64,000 nt of DNA from Nocardia jiangxiensis NBRC 101359 (GTDB taxonomy: Bacteria; Actinomycetota; Actinomycetes; Mycobacteriales; Mycobacteriaceae): positions 1-64,000 of the forward strand of contig NZ_BAGB01000054.1 in assembly GCF_000308615.1 (NCBI RefSeq), given 5' to 3'. The notes under the pieces are model-generated. The model was given only the letters and a program-made list of their open reading frames with translations. It did not search any database and was not told the origin of the DNA. Of this stretch, positions 26,038-34,793 are shown in pieces; the first letter of the stretch is position 1; every line of letters starts with the position of its first letter. The position numbers and the translations under genes are program-made.

Positions 26038-26637
26038 CTAATTAGGCGTCGGAATGGTGGTGGGTTTCCAACCTGGCCTTGCCTTTTCGAACCGGTCGAT
26101 CGCCTGTTCCTGACGAAGAGTCAGGCCGATGTCGTCCAAGCCCTCGAGCAGACGCCACCTGGTGTAGTCGTCAATTTCGAAGGGCAACACGACGGTTCCG
26201 GTCGCCACCGTGCGTGCCTCGAGGTCGACGATCAATTCCTGACCGGGTCGTTCCTCGAGCAACTTCCAGAGCAATTCGACATCATGTTGTGACATGCGGG
26301 CCGCCACCAGCCCGCCCTTACCGGCGTTGCCCCGGAAGATGTCACCGAACCGTGAGGAGATCACCACCCGGAAGCCGTAATCCATCAACGCCCAAACGGC
26401 GTGTTCGCGTGAGGATCCCGTACCGAAATCCGGGCCCGCCACCAGCACGCTGCCCCGGTTGAACGGTTCGGCGTTGAGAATGAACGTCGGATCCGAGCGC
26501 CAGGCCGCGAACAGCCCGTCCTCGAATCCCGTACGTGTGACTCGCTTCAGATAGACCGCCGGGATGATCTGGTCGGTATCGACATTGGACCGGCGCAGCG
26601 GCACCCCGATCCCCTTGTGCACCTTGAAGGGTTCCAT
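26038..26637 (-). CDS. leuD: 3-isopropylmalate dehydratase small subunit
   Basis: 199 residues. It is the swivel domain of isopropylmalate isomerase, second step of leucine synthesis. MEPFKVHKGIGVPLRRSNVD, then TDQIIPAVYLKRV, and GPDFGTGSSREHAVWALMDY near 68 carry the substrate-contacting residues. It starts 27 bases after the stop of leuC, so the two subunits are one operon. About 165 bases separate it from hupB, with no clear terminator seen. Confidence 0.95.
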   Translation of the reverse strand: MEPFKVHKGIGVPLRRSNVDTDQIIPAVYLKRVTRTGFEDGLFAAWRSDPTFILNAEPFNRGSVLVAGPDFGTGSSREHAVWALMDYGFRVVISSRFGDIFRGNAGKGGLVAARMSQHDVELLWKLLEERPGQELIVDLEARTVATGTVVLPFEIDDYTRWRLLEGLDDIGLTLRQEQAIDRFEKARPGWKPTTIPTPN

Positions 26638-26664
26638 GAGAGTTCTCCTGAGTATGTGGGTGAA

Positions 26665-28089
26665 TCAGTTCAGGTCCGCAGGTGAGGACAGGGTTCCGCG
26701 CACCGCGGTGGCCGCCGCGACCAGCGGCGAAACCAGATGTGTGCGCGATCCTTTGCCCTGCCGGCCCTCGAAATTGCGGTTGGAGGTCGACGCGCAGCGC
26801 TGGCCCGGAGAAAGTTGATCGGGATTCATGCCCAGGCACATCGAACATCCGGCCTGCCGCCATTCCGCGCCCGCCGCGGTGAAAATCTCACCCAAACCCT
26901 CGGATTCGGCCTGCGCGCGCACCCGCATCGAACCGGGGACGATCAGCATGCGCACACCATCGGCCACCGTGCGCCCCTCCAGCACCGCCGCTACCGCACG
27001 CAGATCCTCGATCCGACCATTGGTGCAGGAACCGACGAATACGGTGTCGACCGCGACATCCCGAAGCGGAGTACCGGGCGCCAAATCCATATAACGCAAT
27101 GCCTTCTCGGCGGTCTCGCGCTGCGTCTCGTCGGCCATTTCGGCCGGATCGGGCACGACGGCGCCCAACGGGGCGCCCTGTCCCGGGTTGGTCCCCCAGG
27201 TCACGAACGGTGTCAGCGCGGAGGCGTCGATATGCACCTCGGCGTCGAATTCCGCCTCCGGATCGGTCTTCAGCGCATCCCAGGCCGCCACCGCCGCATC
27301 CCAGTCCGCGCCCTGCGGCGCGTGCGGACGACCCTTCAGGAACTCGTAGGTGGTCTGATCGGGGGCCACCATGCCCGCCCGCGCACCCGCCTCGATGGAC
27401 ATGTTGCACATCGTCATCCGCGCTTCCATCGACATCGACCGCACGGCCTCGCCGCGATACTCGATGACGTAGCCCTGACCGCCGCCGGTGCCGATCTGCG
27501 CGATCACCGCCAGGATGACGTCCTTGCTGGTGACGCCGTGCGGCAGCTGGCCATCGATATTGACCGCCATGGTCTTGAACGGCCGCAGCGACAACGTCTG
27601 CGTGGCCAGAACATGTTCGACCTCGCTGGTGCCGATGCCCATCGCCAGCGCGCCGAACGCACCGTGCGTGGAGGTGTGCGAATCACCGCACACCACGGTC
27701 GTGCCCGGCTGGGTCAACCCGAGCTGCGGACCGACCACGTGCACGATGCCCTGCTCGATATCGCCCATCGGATAGAGCCGCACGCCGAATTCCTCGCAGT
27801 TGCGGCGCAATGTCTCGACCTGGGTACGCGAGGTCGGGTCGGCGATCGGCTTATCGATGTCGACGGTCGGGACGTTGTGGTCCTCGGTGGCGATGGTGAG
27901 ATCGGTTCGGCGCACCGGCCGCCCGGCCTGCCGCAGTCCGTCGAACGCCTGCGGGCTGGTCACCTCGTGCACCAGGTGCAGATCGATGTAGATGAGATCG
28001 GGCTCGCGCGCCTCGCCCTCGCCCTGACCGCGGGCGACGACATGCTCGTCCCAGACCTTCTCCGCCAGTGTGCGTGGCCGTTCGGCCAT
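26665..28089 (-). CDS. leuC: 3-isopropylmalate dehydratase large subunit
   Basis: 474 residues. It is the [4Fe-4S] aconitase-like subunit. Motifs: KVWDEHVVARGQGEG at the start, IDLHLVHEVTSPQAFDGLR, VCGDSHTSTHGAFGALA near 140, FVGSCTNGRIEDLRA near 350 and a final cluster cysteine in AGCSMCLGMNPDQL near 412. The ATG at 28089 is the family start; a long open extension upstream runs through the control region and is not coding. It is divergent from the IclR regulator, which presumably represses it. Confidence 0.95.
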   Translation of the reverse strand: MAERPRTLAEKVWDEHVVARGQGEGEAREPDLIYIDLHLVHEVTSPQAFDGLRQAGRPVRRTDLTIATEDHNVPTVDIDKPIADPTSRTQVETLRRNCEEFGVRLYPMGDIEQGIVHVVGPQLGLTQPGTTVVCGDSHTSTHGAFGALAMGIGTSEVEHVLATQTLSLRPFKTMAVNIDGQLPHGVTSKDVILAVIAQIGTGGGQGYVIEYRGEAVRSMSMEARMTMCNMSIEAGARAGMVAPDQTTYEFLKGRPHAPQGADWDAAVAAWDALKTDPEAEFDAEVHIDASALTPFVTWGTNPGQGAPLGAVVPDPAEMADETQRETAEKALRYMDLAPGTPLRDVAVDTVFVGSCTNGRIEDLRAVAAVLEGRTVADGVRMLIVPGSMRVRAQAESEGLGEIFTAAGAEWRQAGCSMCLGMNPDQLSPGQRCASTSNRNFEGRQGKGSRTHLVSPLVAAATAVRGTLSSPADLN

Positions 28090-28285
28090 CGGTATCACCT
28101 CTGTGTTCGATTGCCTCCGCTTCGCTCCGGCGGGTTCGCGGCCGCTCGAAGACTCGCTCCGTGCGGGCTGGGTCGAGAGCGGAAGTTGCGTGGTTGTGTT
28201 GTTGCTTTGTCGGTTGCTCCACCGGGCTGGGTGGGGTCTCGGACTGGTTTGCAAATCTCATTATCTGAGACTTAAATATCGTCCT
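28090..28285. promoter_or_regulatory. leuCD-iclR divergent control region with TGAGAC repeats
   Basis: An AT-rich patch next to the regulator start holds the inverted repeat TCTCA-TTATC-TGAGA (28256-28270). TGAGAC recurs at 28266 and 28287, 21 bases apart, so the copies face the same side of the helix. The second overlaps the regulator start codon. This fits binding by an IclR dimer controlling both genes, as LtbR does for leuCD in corynebacteria. No leucine-rich leader peptide was found. Confidence 0.5.
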
Positions 28286-28987
28286 ATGAGACAGCATAGC
28301 GGTATCGGGGTGCTCGACAAAGCCATGACCGTGCTCTACGCGGTGGCCGAGCAGCCCTGTGGCCTCAATGAGCTGTGTGCGCGGACCGGATTGCCCCGGG
28401 CGACCGCGCACCGGCTGGCGGTCGGCCTCGAGACGCACCGCATGCTGGCCCGCGACGCCAACGGCCTCTGGCAGCCCGGACCCGCACTCTCCGAACTCGC
28501 GAGCACAGCGCAGGATCCCATGCTCGACGCCGCGGCCGTCGTACTGCCCCGGCTTCGCGAGATCACCGGGGAAAGTGTGCAGCTCTACCGGCTGGACGGG
28601 CATTCGCGGATCGCCGTCGCGGCCCTGGAACCCACCTCCGGACTGCGCGACACCGTCCCGGTCGGCGCTCGCCTTCCGCTGACCGCCGGATCGGCGGCCA
28701 AGGTCCTGCTGGCATGGGCGGATCCGGAACTGCAGCGCAGCGTGCTGCCCGACGCGGTCTTCGGCGAACGCGCACTGGCCGAGGTCCGCCGACGCGGCTG
28801 GGCGCAGAGCGCGGCCGAGCGGGCGGCCGGTGTGGCCAGCATCTCCGCGCCGGTGCGCGATTCGTCCGGCGCCGTGGTCGCCGCGGTCTCGGTGTCCGGA
28901 CCGATCGACCGGATGGGGCGTCGTCCGGGCGCGCGCTGGGCCGCCGATCTGGTCGCGGCCGCGGATGCCCTGCACAAACGCCTGTAG
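28286..28987 (+). CDS. IclR-family regulator, probable repressor of leuCD
   Basis: 233 residues. The N-terminal winged helix (SGIGVLDKAMTVLYAVAEQP, then TGLPRATAHRLAVGLETHRM) and the C-terminal GAF-like effector domain (LPLTAGSAAKVLLAWADPEL; VASISAPVRDSSGAVVAAVS) are both complete. The ATG at 28286 is at the family start; the open frame upstream is non-coding. Being divergent from leuC, it matches Rv2989 and corynebacterial LtbR, a repressor of leucine and tryptophan genes. Confidence 0.9.
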   Translation: MRQHSGIGVLDKAMTVLYAVAEQPCGLNELCARTGLPRATAHRLAVGLETHRMLARDANGLWQPGPALSELASTAQDPMLDAAAVVLPRLREITGESVQLYRLDGHSRIAVAALEPTSGLRDTVPVGARLPLTAGSAAKVLLAWADPELQRSVLPDAVFGERALAEVRRRGWAQSAAERAAGVASISAPVRDSSGAVVAAVSVSGPIDRMGRRPGARWAADLVAAADALHKRL

Positions 28988-29051
28988 GCCCGGCACTACT
29001 GTGACAACGGCCATGTGACGCGCACCATACGCCGTAAACTACAGTCGGCCC

Positions 29052-29552
29052 ATGGGAGTGAATCAACGCGCACAGATCGTGATGTCCGACGACGAGGTCA
29101 CCGGATTCCTCGAACGCAGCCGCATCATCACGCTGGCCACGCTCGGCCCGAAGGGCCTGCCGCATCTGACCGCCATGTGGTACGGCCTGGTGAACGGCGA
29201 GATCTGGTTCGAGACCAAGGCCAAATCGCAGAAGGCGGTCAACATCCGCCGCGACCCGCGGGTGACGGTGCTGATCGAGGCCGGTGACAGCTACGACCAG
29301 CTGCGCGGGGTCTCCATCGAGGGCCGCGCGGAGATCGTGGACGACCCCGAGGCGCTGTTCAAGGTGGGCGTGAGCGTCTGGGAGCGCTACACCGGCCCGT
29401 ACACCGAGGAACTGCGCCCGATGGTGGACGCGATGCTGAACAAGCGCGTCGCGGTCCGGCTGGTGCCCGAACGCACCCGCAGCTGGGATCACCGCAAGCT
29501 CGGCATGCCGGAGATGCCGGCCGGCGGGTCGACCTGGCCGCTGGACAACTGA
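29052..29552 (+). CDS. FDOR/PPOX-fold flavin or F420-dependent oxidoreductase
   Basis: 166 residues with a split-barrel fold: FLERSRIITLATLGPKGLPH, MWYGLVNGEIWFETKAKSQ and RDPRVTVLIEAGDSYDQLRG are the FMN/F420-contacting strands of this superfamily. It corresponds in position to Rv2991. Since the organism makes F420 (fbiD above), it may use F420 rather than FMN; the cofactor cannot be settled by eye. A hairpin terminator lies 25 bases after the stop. Confidence 0.85.
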   Translation: MGVNQRAQIVMSDDEVTGFLERSRIITLATLGPKGLPHLTAMWYGLVNGEIWFETKAKSQKAVNIRRDPRVTVLIEAGDSYDQLRGVSIEGRAEIVDDPEALFKVGVSVWERYTGPYTEELRPMVDAMLNKRVAVRLVPERTRSWDHRKLGMPEMPAGGSTWPLDN

Positions 29553-29577
29553 GCGCCGCACCCGTCGCACAACGAAA

Positions 29578-29609
29578 AAGATCCCCCAGCCGGATGGCCG
29601 GGGGATCTT
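29578..29609 (+). terminator. Hairpin terminator after the FDOR gene
   Basis: The stem AAGATCCCCCAGCC/GGCCGGGGGATCTT has one mismatch and a four-base loop. It is preceded by an A run and followed by TCTCGT. It also lies just downstream of the tRNA-Glu gene on the other strand and probably ends that transcript too. Confidence 0.8.
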
Positions 29610-29613
29610 CTCG

Positions 29614-29686
29614 TAGCCCCGACGGGATTTGAACCCGCGCTACCGCCTTGAGAGGGCGGCGTCCTAGGCCGCTAGACGACGGGGCC
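29614..29686 (-). tRNA. tRNA-Glu (anticodon CTC)
   Basis: 73 nt. The acceptor stem GGCCCCG pairs with CGGGGCT, discriminator A. The D arm GTCTAGCGGCCTAGGAC, an anticodon stem-loop with CTC between CCGCC and GGCGG, and the T loop TTCAAAT are all present. CCA is not encoded. It lies next to tRNA-Gln and upstream of gltX, whose product charges it. Confidence 0.95.
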
Positions 29687-29727
29687 AGGACAAGTGCAAC
29701 CGAATCGAAAGACCCGGACACACTCCG

Positions 29728-29799
29728 CTGGGGTACCAGGACTCGAACCTAGAATGGCTGAACCAGAATCAGCTGTGTTGCCAATTACACCATACCCCA
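29728..29799 (-). tRNA. tRNA-Gln (anticodon CTG)
   Basis: 72 nt. Acceptor TGGGGTA pairs with TACCCCA, discriminator G. The anticodon loop TTCTGGT gives CTG, and the T loop is TTCGAGT. In actinobacteria without glutaminyl-tRNA synthetase this tRNA is first mischarged with glutamate by GltX and then amidated by GatCAB, so its position beside gltX is meaningful. Confidence 0.95.
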
Positions 29800-29930
29800 A
29801 TGACCTGGGCGTTCTGCCTCCCTCCCAGTGGGCTGGAGGCTCGTTTCCGGGCCGGGGAGAAGATTACCAGTCCCCTCCCCGCTTTATACAAATCGCCTGG
29901 TCAAATGGGGTCGAACGGCGTCTGAGGCGG

Positions 29931-31427
29931 TCAGATCGCGGTTGCGGCGGCCCGCAGCCGCTGCATGCTCACCTCCCGGCCGAGCAACTCCAGCGACTCG
30001 TACAGCGGCGGGCTGATGTGTGAACCGGTCACCGCGACTCGCACTGGTGCGAACGCCTTACGCGGTTTGAGGCCCAGATCGTCCACCAGAGCGGTTTTCA
30101 GCGCCGCTTCGAGTGCGATTGCCGACCAGTCGGAAATATCCTCCAGCGCCGCGATGGCGGCCTGCAACACGGGTGCGGCATCGGGTCCCAGATTCTTTTG
30201 CGCCGCGGCCTCGTCGACGGTGAACTCCGACGGCGGCAGGAACAGGAACTTCAACAAGTCCCAGGCGTCCCCGAGAACCACGATCCGGGTCTGCACCAAC
30301 TCGGCCGCGGCCGAGAAAAGTGCATCGTCGACTTCGGCGCCGATGTGACCCTGCCCGGTGAGGTAGCTGCGGAGTCGATGAGCGAAATCCGCGGGCTCCA
30401 GCAAACGAATGTGCTCGGCGTTGACGGCGTCGGCCTTCTTCTGGTCGAACCGGGCCGGATTCGAATTTACTTTCGATATGTCGAATGCCGCGACCATCTC
30501 CTCCATCGAGAAGATGTCCCGGTCCTCACCTATGCTCCACCCGAGCAAAGCCAGGTAATTCAGCAAACCCTCGGGAATGAATCCCCGATCCCGATGCACG
30601 AACAGATTCGACTCGGGGTCGCGTTTGGACAACTTCTTGTTGCCCTGCCCCATCACGAAGGGCAGATGACCGAACTGCGGAGTGAACTCGGCGACCCCGA
30701 TCCGGGTCAGCGCCTCGTACAGCGCGATCTGTCGCGGAGTGGAGGACAGAATGTCCTCACCGCGCAGTACGTGGGTGATCTTCATCAATGCGTCGTCGAC
30801 CGGATTGACCAGGGTGTACAACGGCTCGCCGGTACCCCGGGTGATCGCGAAGTCGGGCACCACGCCGGCCCGGATGGTGGTCTCACCGCGTACCAGATCG
30901 TGCCAGGTGATGTCCTTGTCGGGCATCCGCAACCGGATCACCGCACCGCGGCCCTGCGCCTTGAAATCCGCGACCTGCTCGGCGCTCAGGTCGCGGTCGA
31001 AGTTGTCGTAGCCGAGCTTGGGATCGCGCCCCGCGGCCCGATGCCGGGCCTCGACTTCCTCTGGCGTGGAGAACGATTCGTACGCTTCGCCCGCCTCCAG
31101 CAACCTTCGGACGATGTCCATGTGCATGTCCCGGCGCAGCGACTGCCGGTACGGCGCATAGGGTCCGCCGACCTCCGGACCCTCGTCCCAGGTCAGGCCG
31201 AGCCAGCGCAGCGCGTCCAGCAGCGCGTGGTACGACTCGTCGGAATCGCGTGCGGCATCGGTGTCTTCGATGCGGAAGACGAATGCGCCGCCGTGGTGCC
31301 GGGCGAAGGCCCAGTTGAACAACGCCGTCCGGATCAGCCCGACGTGCGGTGTGCCGGTCGGCGACGGGCAGAAACGGACCCGTACGTCTGTCGCGGGGGA
31401 TGGTGAGCCGGCGGGGTGGGTAGTCAC
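29931..31427 (-). CDS. gltX: Glutamyl-tRNA synthetase
   Basis: 498 residues. A class I synthetase: the HIGH-type motif is in FCPSPTGTPHVGLIRTALFN (near 14) and the KMSKR-type loop is NKKLSKRDPESNLF (near 250). Signature FRIEDTDAARDSDESY is near 48, and the C-terminal anticodon-binding helical domain is complete. The GTG at 31427 was chosen because the extra residues upstream do not fit the family. It probably charges both neighbouring tRNAs. FAH stops 16 bases upstream, so it is in the same operon. Confidence 0.95.
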   Translation of the reverse strand: MTTHPAGSPSPATDVRVRFCPSPTGTPHVGLIRTALFNWAFARHHGGAFVFRIEDTDAARDSDESYHALLDALRWLGLTWDEGPEVGGPYAPYRQSLRRDMHMDIVRRLLEAGEAYESFSTPEEVEARHRAAGRDPKLGYDNFDRDLSAEQVADFKAQGRGAVIRLRMPDKDITWHDLVRGETTIRAGVVPDFAITRGTGEPLYTLVNPVDDALMKITHVLRGEDILSSTPRQIALYEALTRIGVAEFTPQFGHLPFVMGQGNKKLSKRDPESNLFVHRDRGFIPEGLLNYLALLGWSIGEDRDIFSMEEMVAAFDISKVNSNPARFDQKKADAVNAEHIRLLEPADFAHRLRSYLTGQGHIGAEVDDALFSAAAELVQTRIVVLGDAWDLLKFLFLPPSEFTVDEAAAQKNLGPDAAPVLQAAIAALEDISDWSAIALEAALKTALVDDLGLKPRKAFAPVRVAVTGSHISPPLYESLELLGREVSMQRLRAAATAI

Positions 31428-31443
31428 AAGCCCTACTTTCCGA

Positions 31444-32217
31444 TCAACGTTTGGCGGCAACAGGATTGGTGAGGGTGCCGATGCCCTCGACCGTCACGGA
31501 GACGGTTTGCCCGTCCTGCATCGGTCCTACCCCCTCGGGAGTGCCGGTCAGGATGACATCGCCGGGCAGCAGCGTCATCACGGTGGTGATCCACTCGATC
31601 AGCTTCGGAATATCGTGCAGCAGAAGTGATGTCCGGCTGCGCTGGCGGACCTCGCCGTCGAGCTCGGTGACGATCTCCAGATCCGTTGGGTCCAGCTCGG
31701 TTTCGATCCAGGGGCCGAGCGGGCAGAAGGTGTCGTACCCCTTGCCGCGCGTCCACTGGCCGTCGTGGCGCTGCTGGTCGCGAGCGGTGACGTCGTTGGC
31801 GACGGTGTAGCCGAGGATCACCTCGCGAGCACGGGCGGCGGGCACGTCCTTGCACGGGCGTCCGATGACGATCGCCAGCTCGCCCTCGTAATCGACCTGA
31901 GAGGAACTGGGCGGCAACACGATTGCCGAGTTCGGTCCGGCGATGGCGGTGTTGGGCTTGAGGAAGATCACCGGATCCGCCGGCGCCTCACCGCCCATCT
32001 CGCGGGCGTGCGCGGCGTAGTTCTTGCCGATGCACACCACCTTGCTGGCCAGGATCGGCGCGAGCAGCCGGACATCGGCGACCGGCCAACTGCGGCCGGT
32101 GAAGGTGGGCGTGCCGAACGGATGTTCGGCGATCTCCTTGGCAACACCATCGGAGGTGGTTCCTTCGATGCTCACGAACGCGACCCCATCGGGGCTGGCA
32201 ACTCGACCTAGACGCAT
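31444..32217 (-). CDS. Fumarylacetoacetate hydrolase-family protein
   Basis: 257 residues. The FAH fold has VCIGKNYAAHAREMGGE (near 68), FLKPNTAIAGP, the metal-binding VDYEGELAIVIG (near 115) and NDVTARDQQ (near 150), then DVILTGTPEGVGPM (near 225). Relatives cleave or decarboxylate 2-oxo acids (fumarylpyruvate, acylpyruvate, oxaloacetate). The neighbour-conserved copy Rv2993c is of unproven substrate. The ATG at 32217 (MRLGRVASPDG) is the family start. Confidence 0.88.
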   Translation of the reverse strand: MRLGRVASPDGVAFVSIEGTTSDGVAKEIAEHPFGTPTFTGRSWPVADVRLLAPILASKVVCIGKNYAAHAREMGGEAPADPVIFLKPNTAIAGPNSAIVLPPSSSQVDYEGELAIVIGRPCKDVPAARAREVILGYTVANDVTARDQQRHDGQWTRGKGYDTFCPLGPWIETELDPTDLEIVTELDGEVRQRSRTSLLLHDIPKLIEWITTVMTLLPGDVILTGTPEGVGPMQDGQTVSVTVEGIGTLTNPVAAKR

Positions 32218-32376
32218 GGTTCGCAGTCTATCCACCAGGTGGTATGGGCCCGACCACCCGGTCTGCACACTGCGGCCGCGCTACCGCCGCACATTCGGCC
32301 GCGAGCCGGGTGTACCGTGAGCGAGAAGTTCACAGAATAAGATTCAAATCCCAGTATTTGAGATAGAGGTGAGAAT

Positions 32377-33555
32377 ATGGTGGCCGTGATCCAGCTGAGC
32401 ACCACTCGACGGTGGGTCATGCTCGGCCTCGGACTCTTCGCCCAGGCCGCCAGCGCGGTGATGAGCAACGGCGCGCCGTTCCTGCTGCCCGCCCTCACCG
32501 AACGCGGAATGCCCTTGGCCACAGCCGGTCTGCTGGTGGCGATGCCGATGGTCGGCATGGTCTGCACGCTGGTCGCCTGGGGCTACGCGGTGGACCGGTT
32601 CGGCGAACGCACGGTGCTGATCGTGGGCCCGCTGCTGATGTTCGGCGCGGGCGCCGCCGCGGCCGCCACCACGAATTACCTTGCGCTGGGCGTATTGCTG
32701 CTGCTGGCCGGCATCGGCGCGGCGAGCACCAACGGCGCGAGCGGGCGGGTGATCGCGGGCTGGTTCCCACCCGATCAACGCGGATTGGCGATGGGAATCC
32801 GGCAGACCGCACAGCCCCTCGGCGTCGGCATCGCGGCCCTGGCGATCCCGGCAATTGCGGCGGCACACGGGTTTTCCACCGCCGTGCTGGTTCCCGCGGT
32901 GATGGCCGGTGTCGCCGCGATCGGCTGCGCGATCGGGATCATCGATCCGCCGCGCCCCGAACGTTCTGTTGCGCAGACCGATTCAGACAATCCCTACCGC
33001 CGAGATACGACATTGTGGCGCATTCACGCCGTTTCGGTCCTGCTGGTGATCCCGCAGGCGACGGTGTGGACGTTCGCACTGCTGTGGCTGAATCACGGTG
33101 TCGGACTGTCACTTGCGGTCGCGGGCGTTCTCGTCACTGTGACGCAGATCCTGGGTGCGGCGGGACGTATCGGCGCGGGAATCTGGTCCGATCGACTGGG
33201 CAGCCGCCTACGCCCACTGCGCACTATTGCGATCGCAGCAGTGGTTTCCATGGCCGCCCTGGCCTTCTCGGCATGGCTGCACTGGTGGTGGGCAGCGCTG
33301 CCGATCCTGGTGATCGCGTCGGTCATCACCGTCGCCGACAACGGCTTGTCCTTCACCGCCGTAGCCGAAATCGCGGGCCCCTTCTGGAGCGGTCGTGGCC
33401 TGGGCATTCAGAACACCGGCCAGTACCTCGCCACCGCCGCGGTGGCCCCGGTCTTCGGCGCACTGATCACCGCCGCGGGCTTCCCCGCCGCCTACCTCGC
33501 CGCCGCGGCCTTCGCCATCGCCGCCGTGCCGCTGGTCCCCCGGGACAGCCGCTAG
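32377..33555 (+). CDS. Major facilitator superfamily transporter
   Basis: 392 residues with twelve hydrophobic segments and the MFS loop motif WGYAVDRFGERTVLIVGP between segments 2 and 3. WSDRLGSRLRPLRTIAIA is the matching loop in the second half. Substrate unknown; it takes the place of Rv2994. The ATG at 32377 follows GAGGTGAG. It is divergent from the FAH-gltX operon and ends in a strong hairpin. Confidence 0.85.
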   Translation: MVAVIQLSTTRRWVMLGLGLFAQAASAVMSNGAPFLLPALTERGMPLATAGLLVAMPMVGMVCTLVAWGYAVDRFGERTVLIVGPLLMFGAGAAAAATTNYLALGVLLLLAGIGAASTNGASGRVIAGWFPPDQRGLAMGIRQTAQPLGVGIAALAIPAIAAAHGFSTAVLVPAVMAGVAAIGCAIGIIDPPRPERSVAQTDSDNPYRRDTTLWRIHAVSVLLVIPQATVWTFALLWLNHGVGLSLAVAGVLVTVTQILGAAGRIGAGIWSDRLGSRLRPLRTIAIAAVVSMAALAFSAWLHWWWAALPILVIASVITVADNGLSFTAVAEIAGPFWSGRGLGIQNTGQYLATAAVAPVFGALITAAGFPAAYLAAAAFAIAAVPLVPRDSR

Positions 33556-33567
33556 CCCGGCACGATC

Positions 33568-33606
33568 GCGCCCCCGAGCCGGACGAAAGGACCGGTTCGG
33601 GGGCGC
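33568..33606 (+). terminator. Hairpin terminator after the MFS gene
   Basis: A 15-bp stem (GCGCCCCCGAGCCGG with CCGGTTCGGGGGCGC, one G-T pair) around a nine-base loop begins 12 bases after the MFS stop. Confidence 0.8.
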
Positions 33607-33737
33607 GAGTTCGTTCCACTCGGAATCTCTTCTGCGAGAACAAGATCGAACTCGAGGCTCGAAAGGGCTTGTCCGCCTCGGCATTCGCAATCGAGCGCAC
33701 GCTCGACGACCTTCTCGAAGTTGAGGCTACAACCGAA

Positions 33738-33773
33738 AGGCCCCGCGCCCGAAGACATTCGGACGCGGGGCCT
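33738..33773 (-). terminator. Hairpin terminator after leuB
   Basis: The 16-position stem AGGCCCCGCGCCCGAA/TTCGGACGCGGGGCCT has one mismatch and a four-base loop. On the minus strand it is followed by TTTCGG. The 130 bases between this and the MFS terminator hold nothing I recognise. Confidence 0.8.
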
Positions 33774-33785
33774 GGTTGTCGATAC

Positions 33786-34793
33786 TCAGACCGCGGCGGC
33801 GATCCGGTCACCGATCTCGACGGTGGACGCGGTGCCGGTGCGGGTGGACAGATCCTTGGCCACGGCGGACTCGATGCGGGCGGCCTCGTCGGTCCGGCCC
33901 AGGTGGTTCAGCAGCAGGGAAACCGAGAGAATCGCGGCGGTGGGGTCGGCCTTGGACTGGCCCGCGATATCGGGGGCGCTGCCGTGCACGGGCTCGAACA
34001 TGCTCGGGTTGACGCCCGAGGCGTCGATATTGCCCGAGGCGGCCAGGCCGATACCGCCGGAGACCGCGGCGGCCAGGTCGGTGATGATGTCGCCGAACAG
34101 GTTGTCGGTGACGATCACGTCGAAACGACCCGGATCGGTGACCATGTGGATGGTCGCGGCATCGATGTGCTGGTAGGCGACCTCGACGTCCGGATACTCC
34201 GCGCCGACCTCGGTCACCGTGCGCTGCCACAGCGAACCGGCGAAGGACAGCACGTTGGTCTTGTGCACCAGGGTCAGATGCTTACGACGCTGCTGGGCCG
34301 CGGCGAAGGCGTAGCGAACCACGCGCTCGATGCCGAAGCGGGTGTTCGTGCTGACCTCGGTGGCGACCTCGTGCGGGGTGTTCACGCGGATCGCGCCGCC
34401 GGTGCCGGTGTACGGGCCCTCGGTGCCCTCGCGCACGACGACGAAATCGATCTCCGGATCACCCGACAGCGGGCTGCTCACGCCCGGAAACAGCCGCGAC
34501 GGACGCAGATTCACGTGATGATCCAGCGCGAAGCGGGTGTGCAGCAGCAGCCCGCGCTCGAGCAGACCGCTGGGCACCGACGGGTCGCCGATCGCACCGA
34601 GCAGAATCGCGTCATGCTGCTTCAGCTCGGGCAGCACCGAATCCGGCAGCACCTCACCGGTCTCGTGGTATCGCTTGGCGCCCAGGTCGTAGTGGGTCTT
34701 CTCGACACCCGGCACGACTACGTCGAGCACCTTGAGCGCCTCGGCGATGACCTCGGGACCGATACCGTCACCGGGGATGACAGCCAGTTTCAT
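33786..34793 (-). CDS. leuB: 3-isopropylmalate dehydrogenase
   Basis: 335 residues. It carries out the oxidative decarboxylation step of leucine synthesis. MKLAVIPGDGIGPEVIAEAL at the start, NLRPSRLFPG near 90, VVREGTEGPYTGTGG near 112, VHKTNVL near 175 and the metal-binding ITDNLFGDIITDLAAAVSGG near 225 are all intact. The ATG at 34793 is the family start. It is followed by its own terminator, so it is transcribed separately from leuCD. Confidence 0.95.
   Translation of the reverse strand: MKLAVIPGDGIGPEVIAEALKVLDVVVPGVEKTHYDLGAKRYHETGEVLPDSVLPELKQHDAILLGAIGDPSVPSGLLERGLLLHTRFALDHHVNLRPSRLFPGVSSPLSGDPEIDFVVVREGTEGPYTGTGGAIRVNTPHEVATEVSTNTRFGIERVVRYAFAAAQQRRKHLTLVHKTNVLSFAGSLWQRTVTEVGAEYPDVEVAYQHIDAATIHMVTDPGRFDVIVTDNLFGDIITDLAAAVSGGIGLAASGNIDASGVNPSMFEPVHGSAPDIAGQSKADPTAAILSVSLLLNHLGRTDEAARIESAVAKDLSTRTGTASTVEIGDRIAAAV

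Noticed and set aside
28070..28285. N-terminal extension of the IclR regulator
   Set aside because: The frame is open, but the residues are unlike any IclR protein and run through the divergent promoter; the ATG at 28286 is correct.
33607..33737. Possible small gene between the MFS and leuB terminators
   Set aside because: An open frame exists on both strands but without ribosome binding site or recognisable protein; two terminators enclose it and no promoter is visible.
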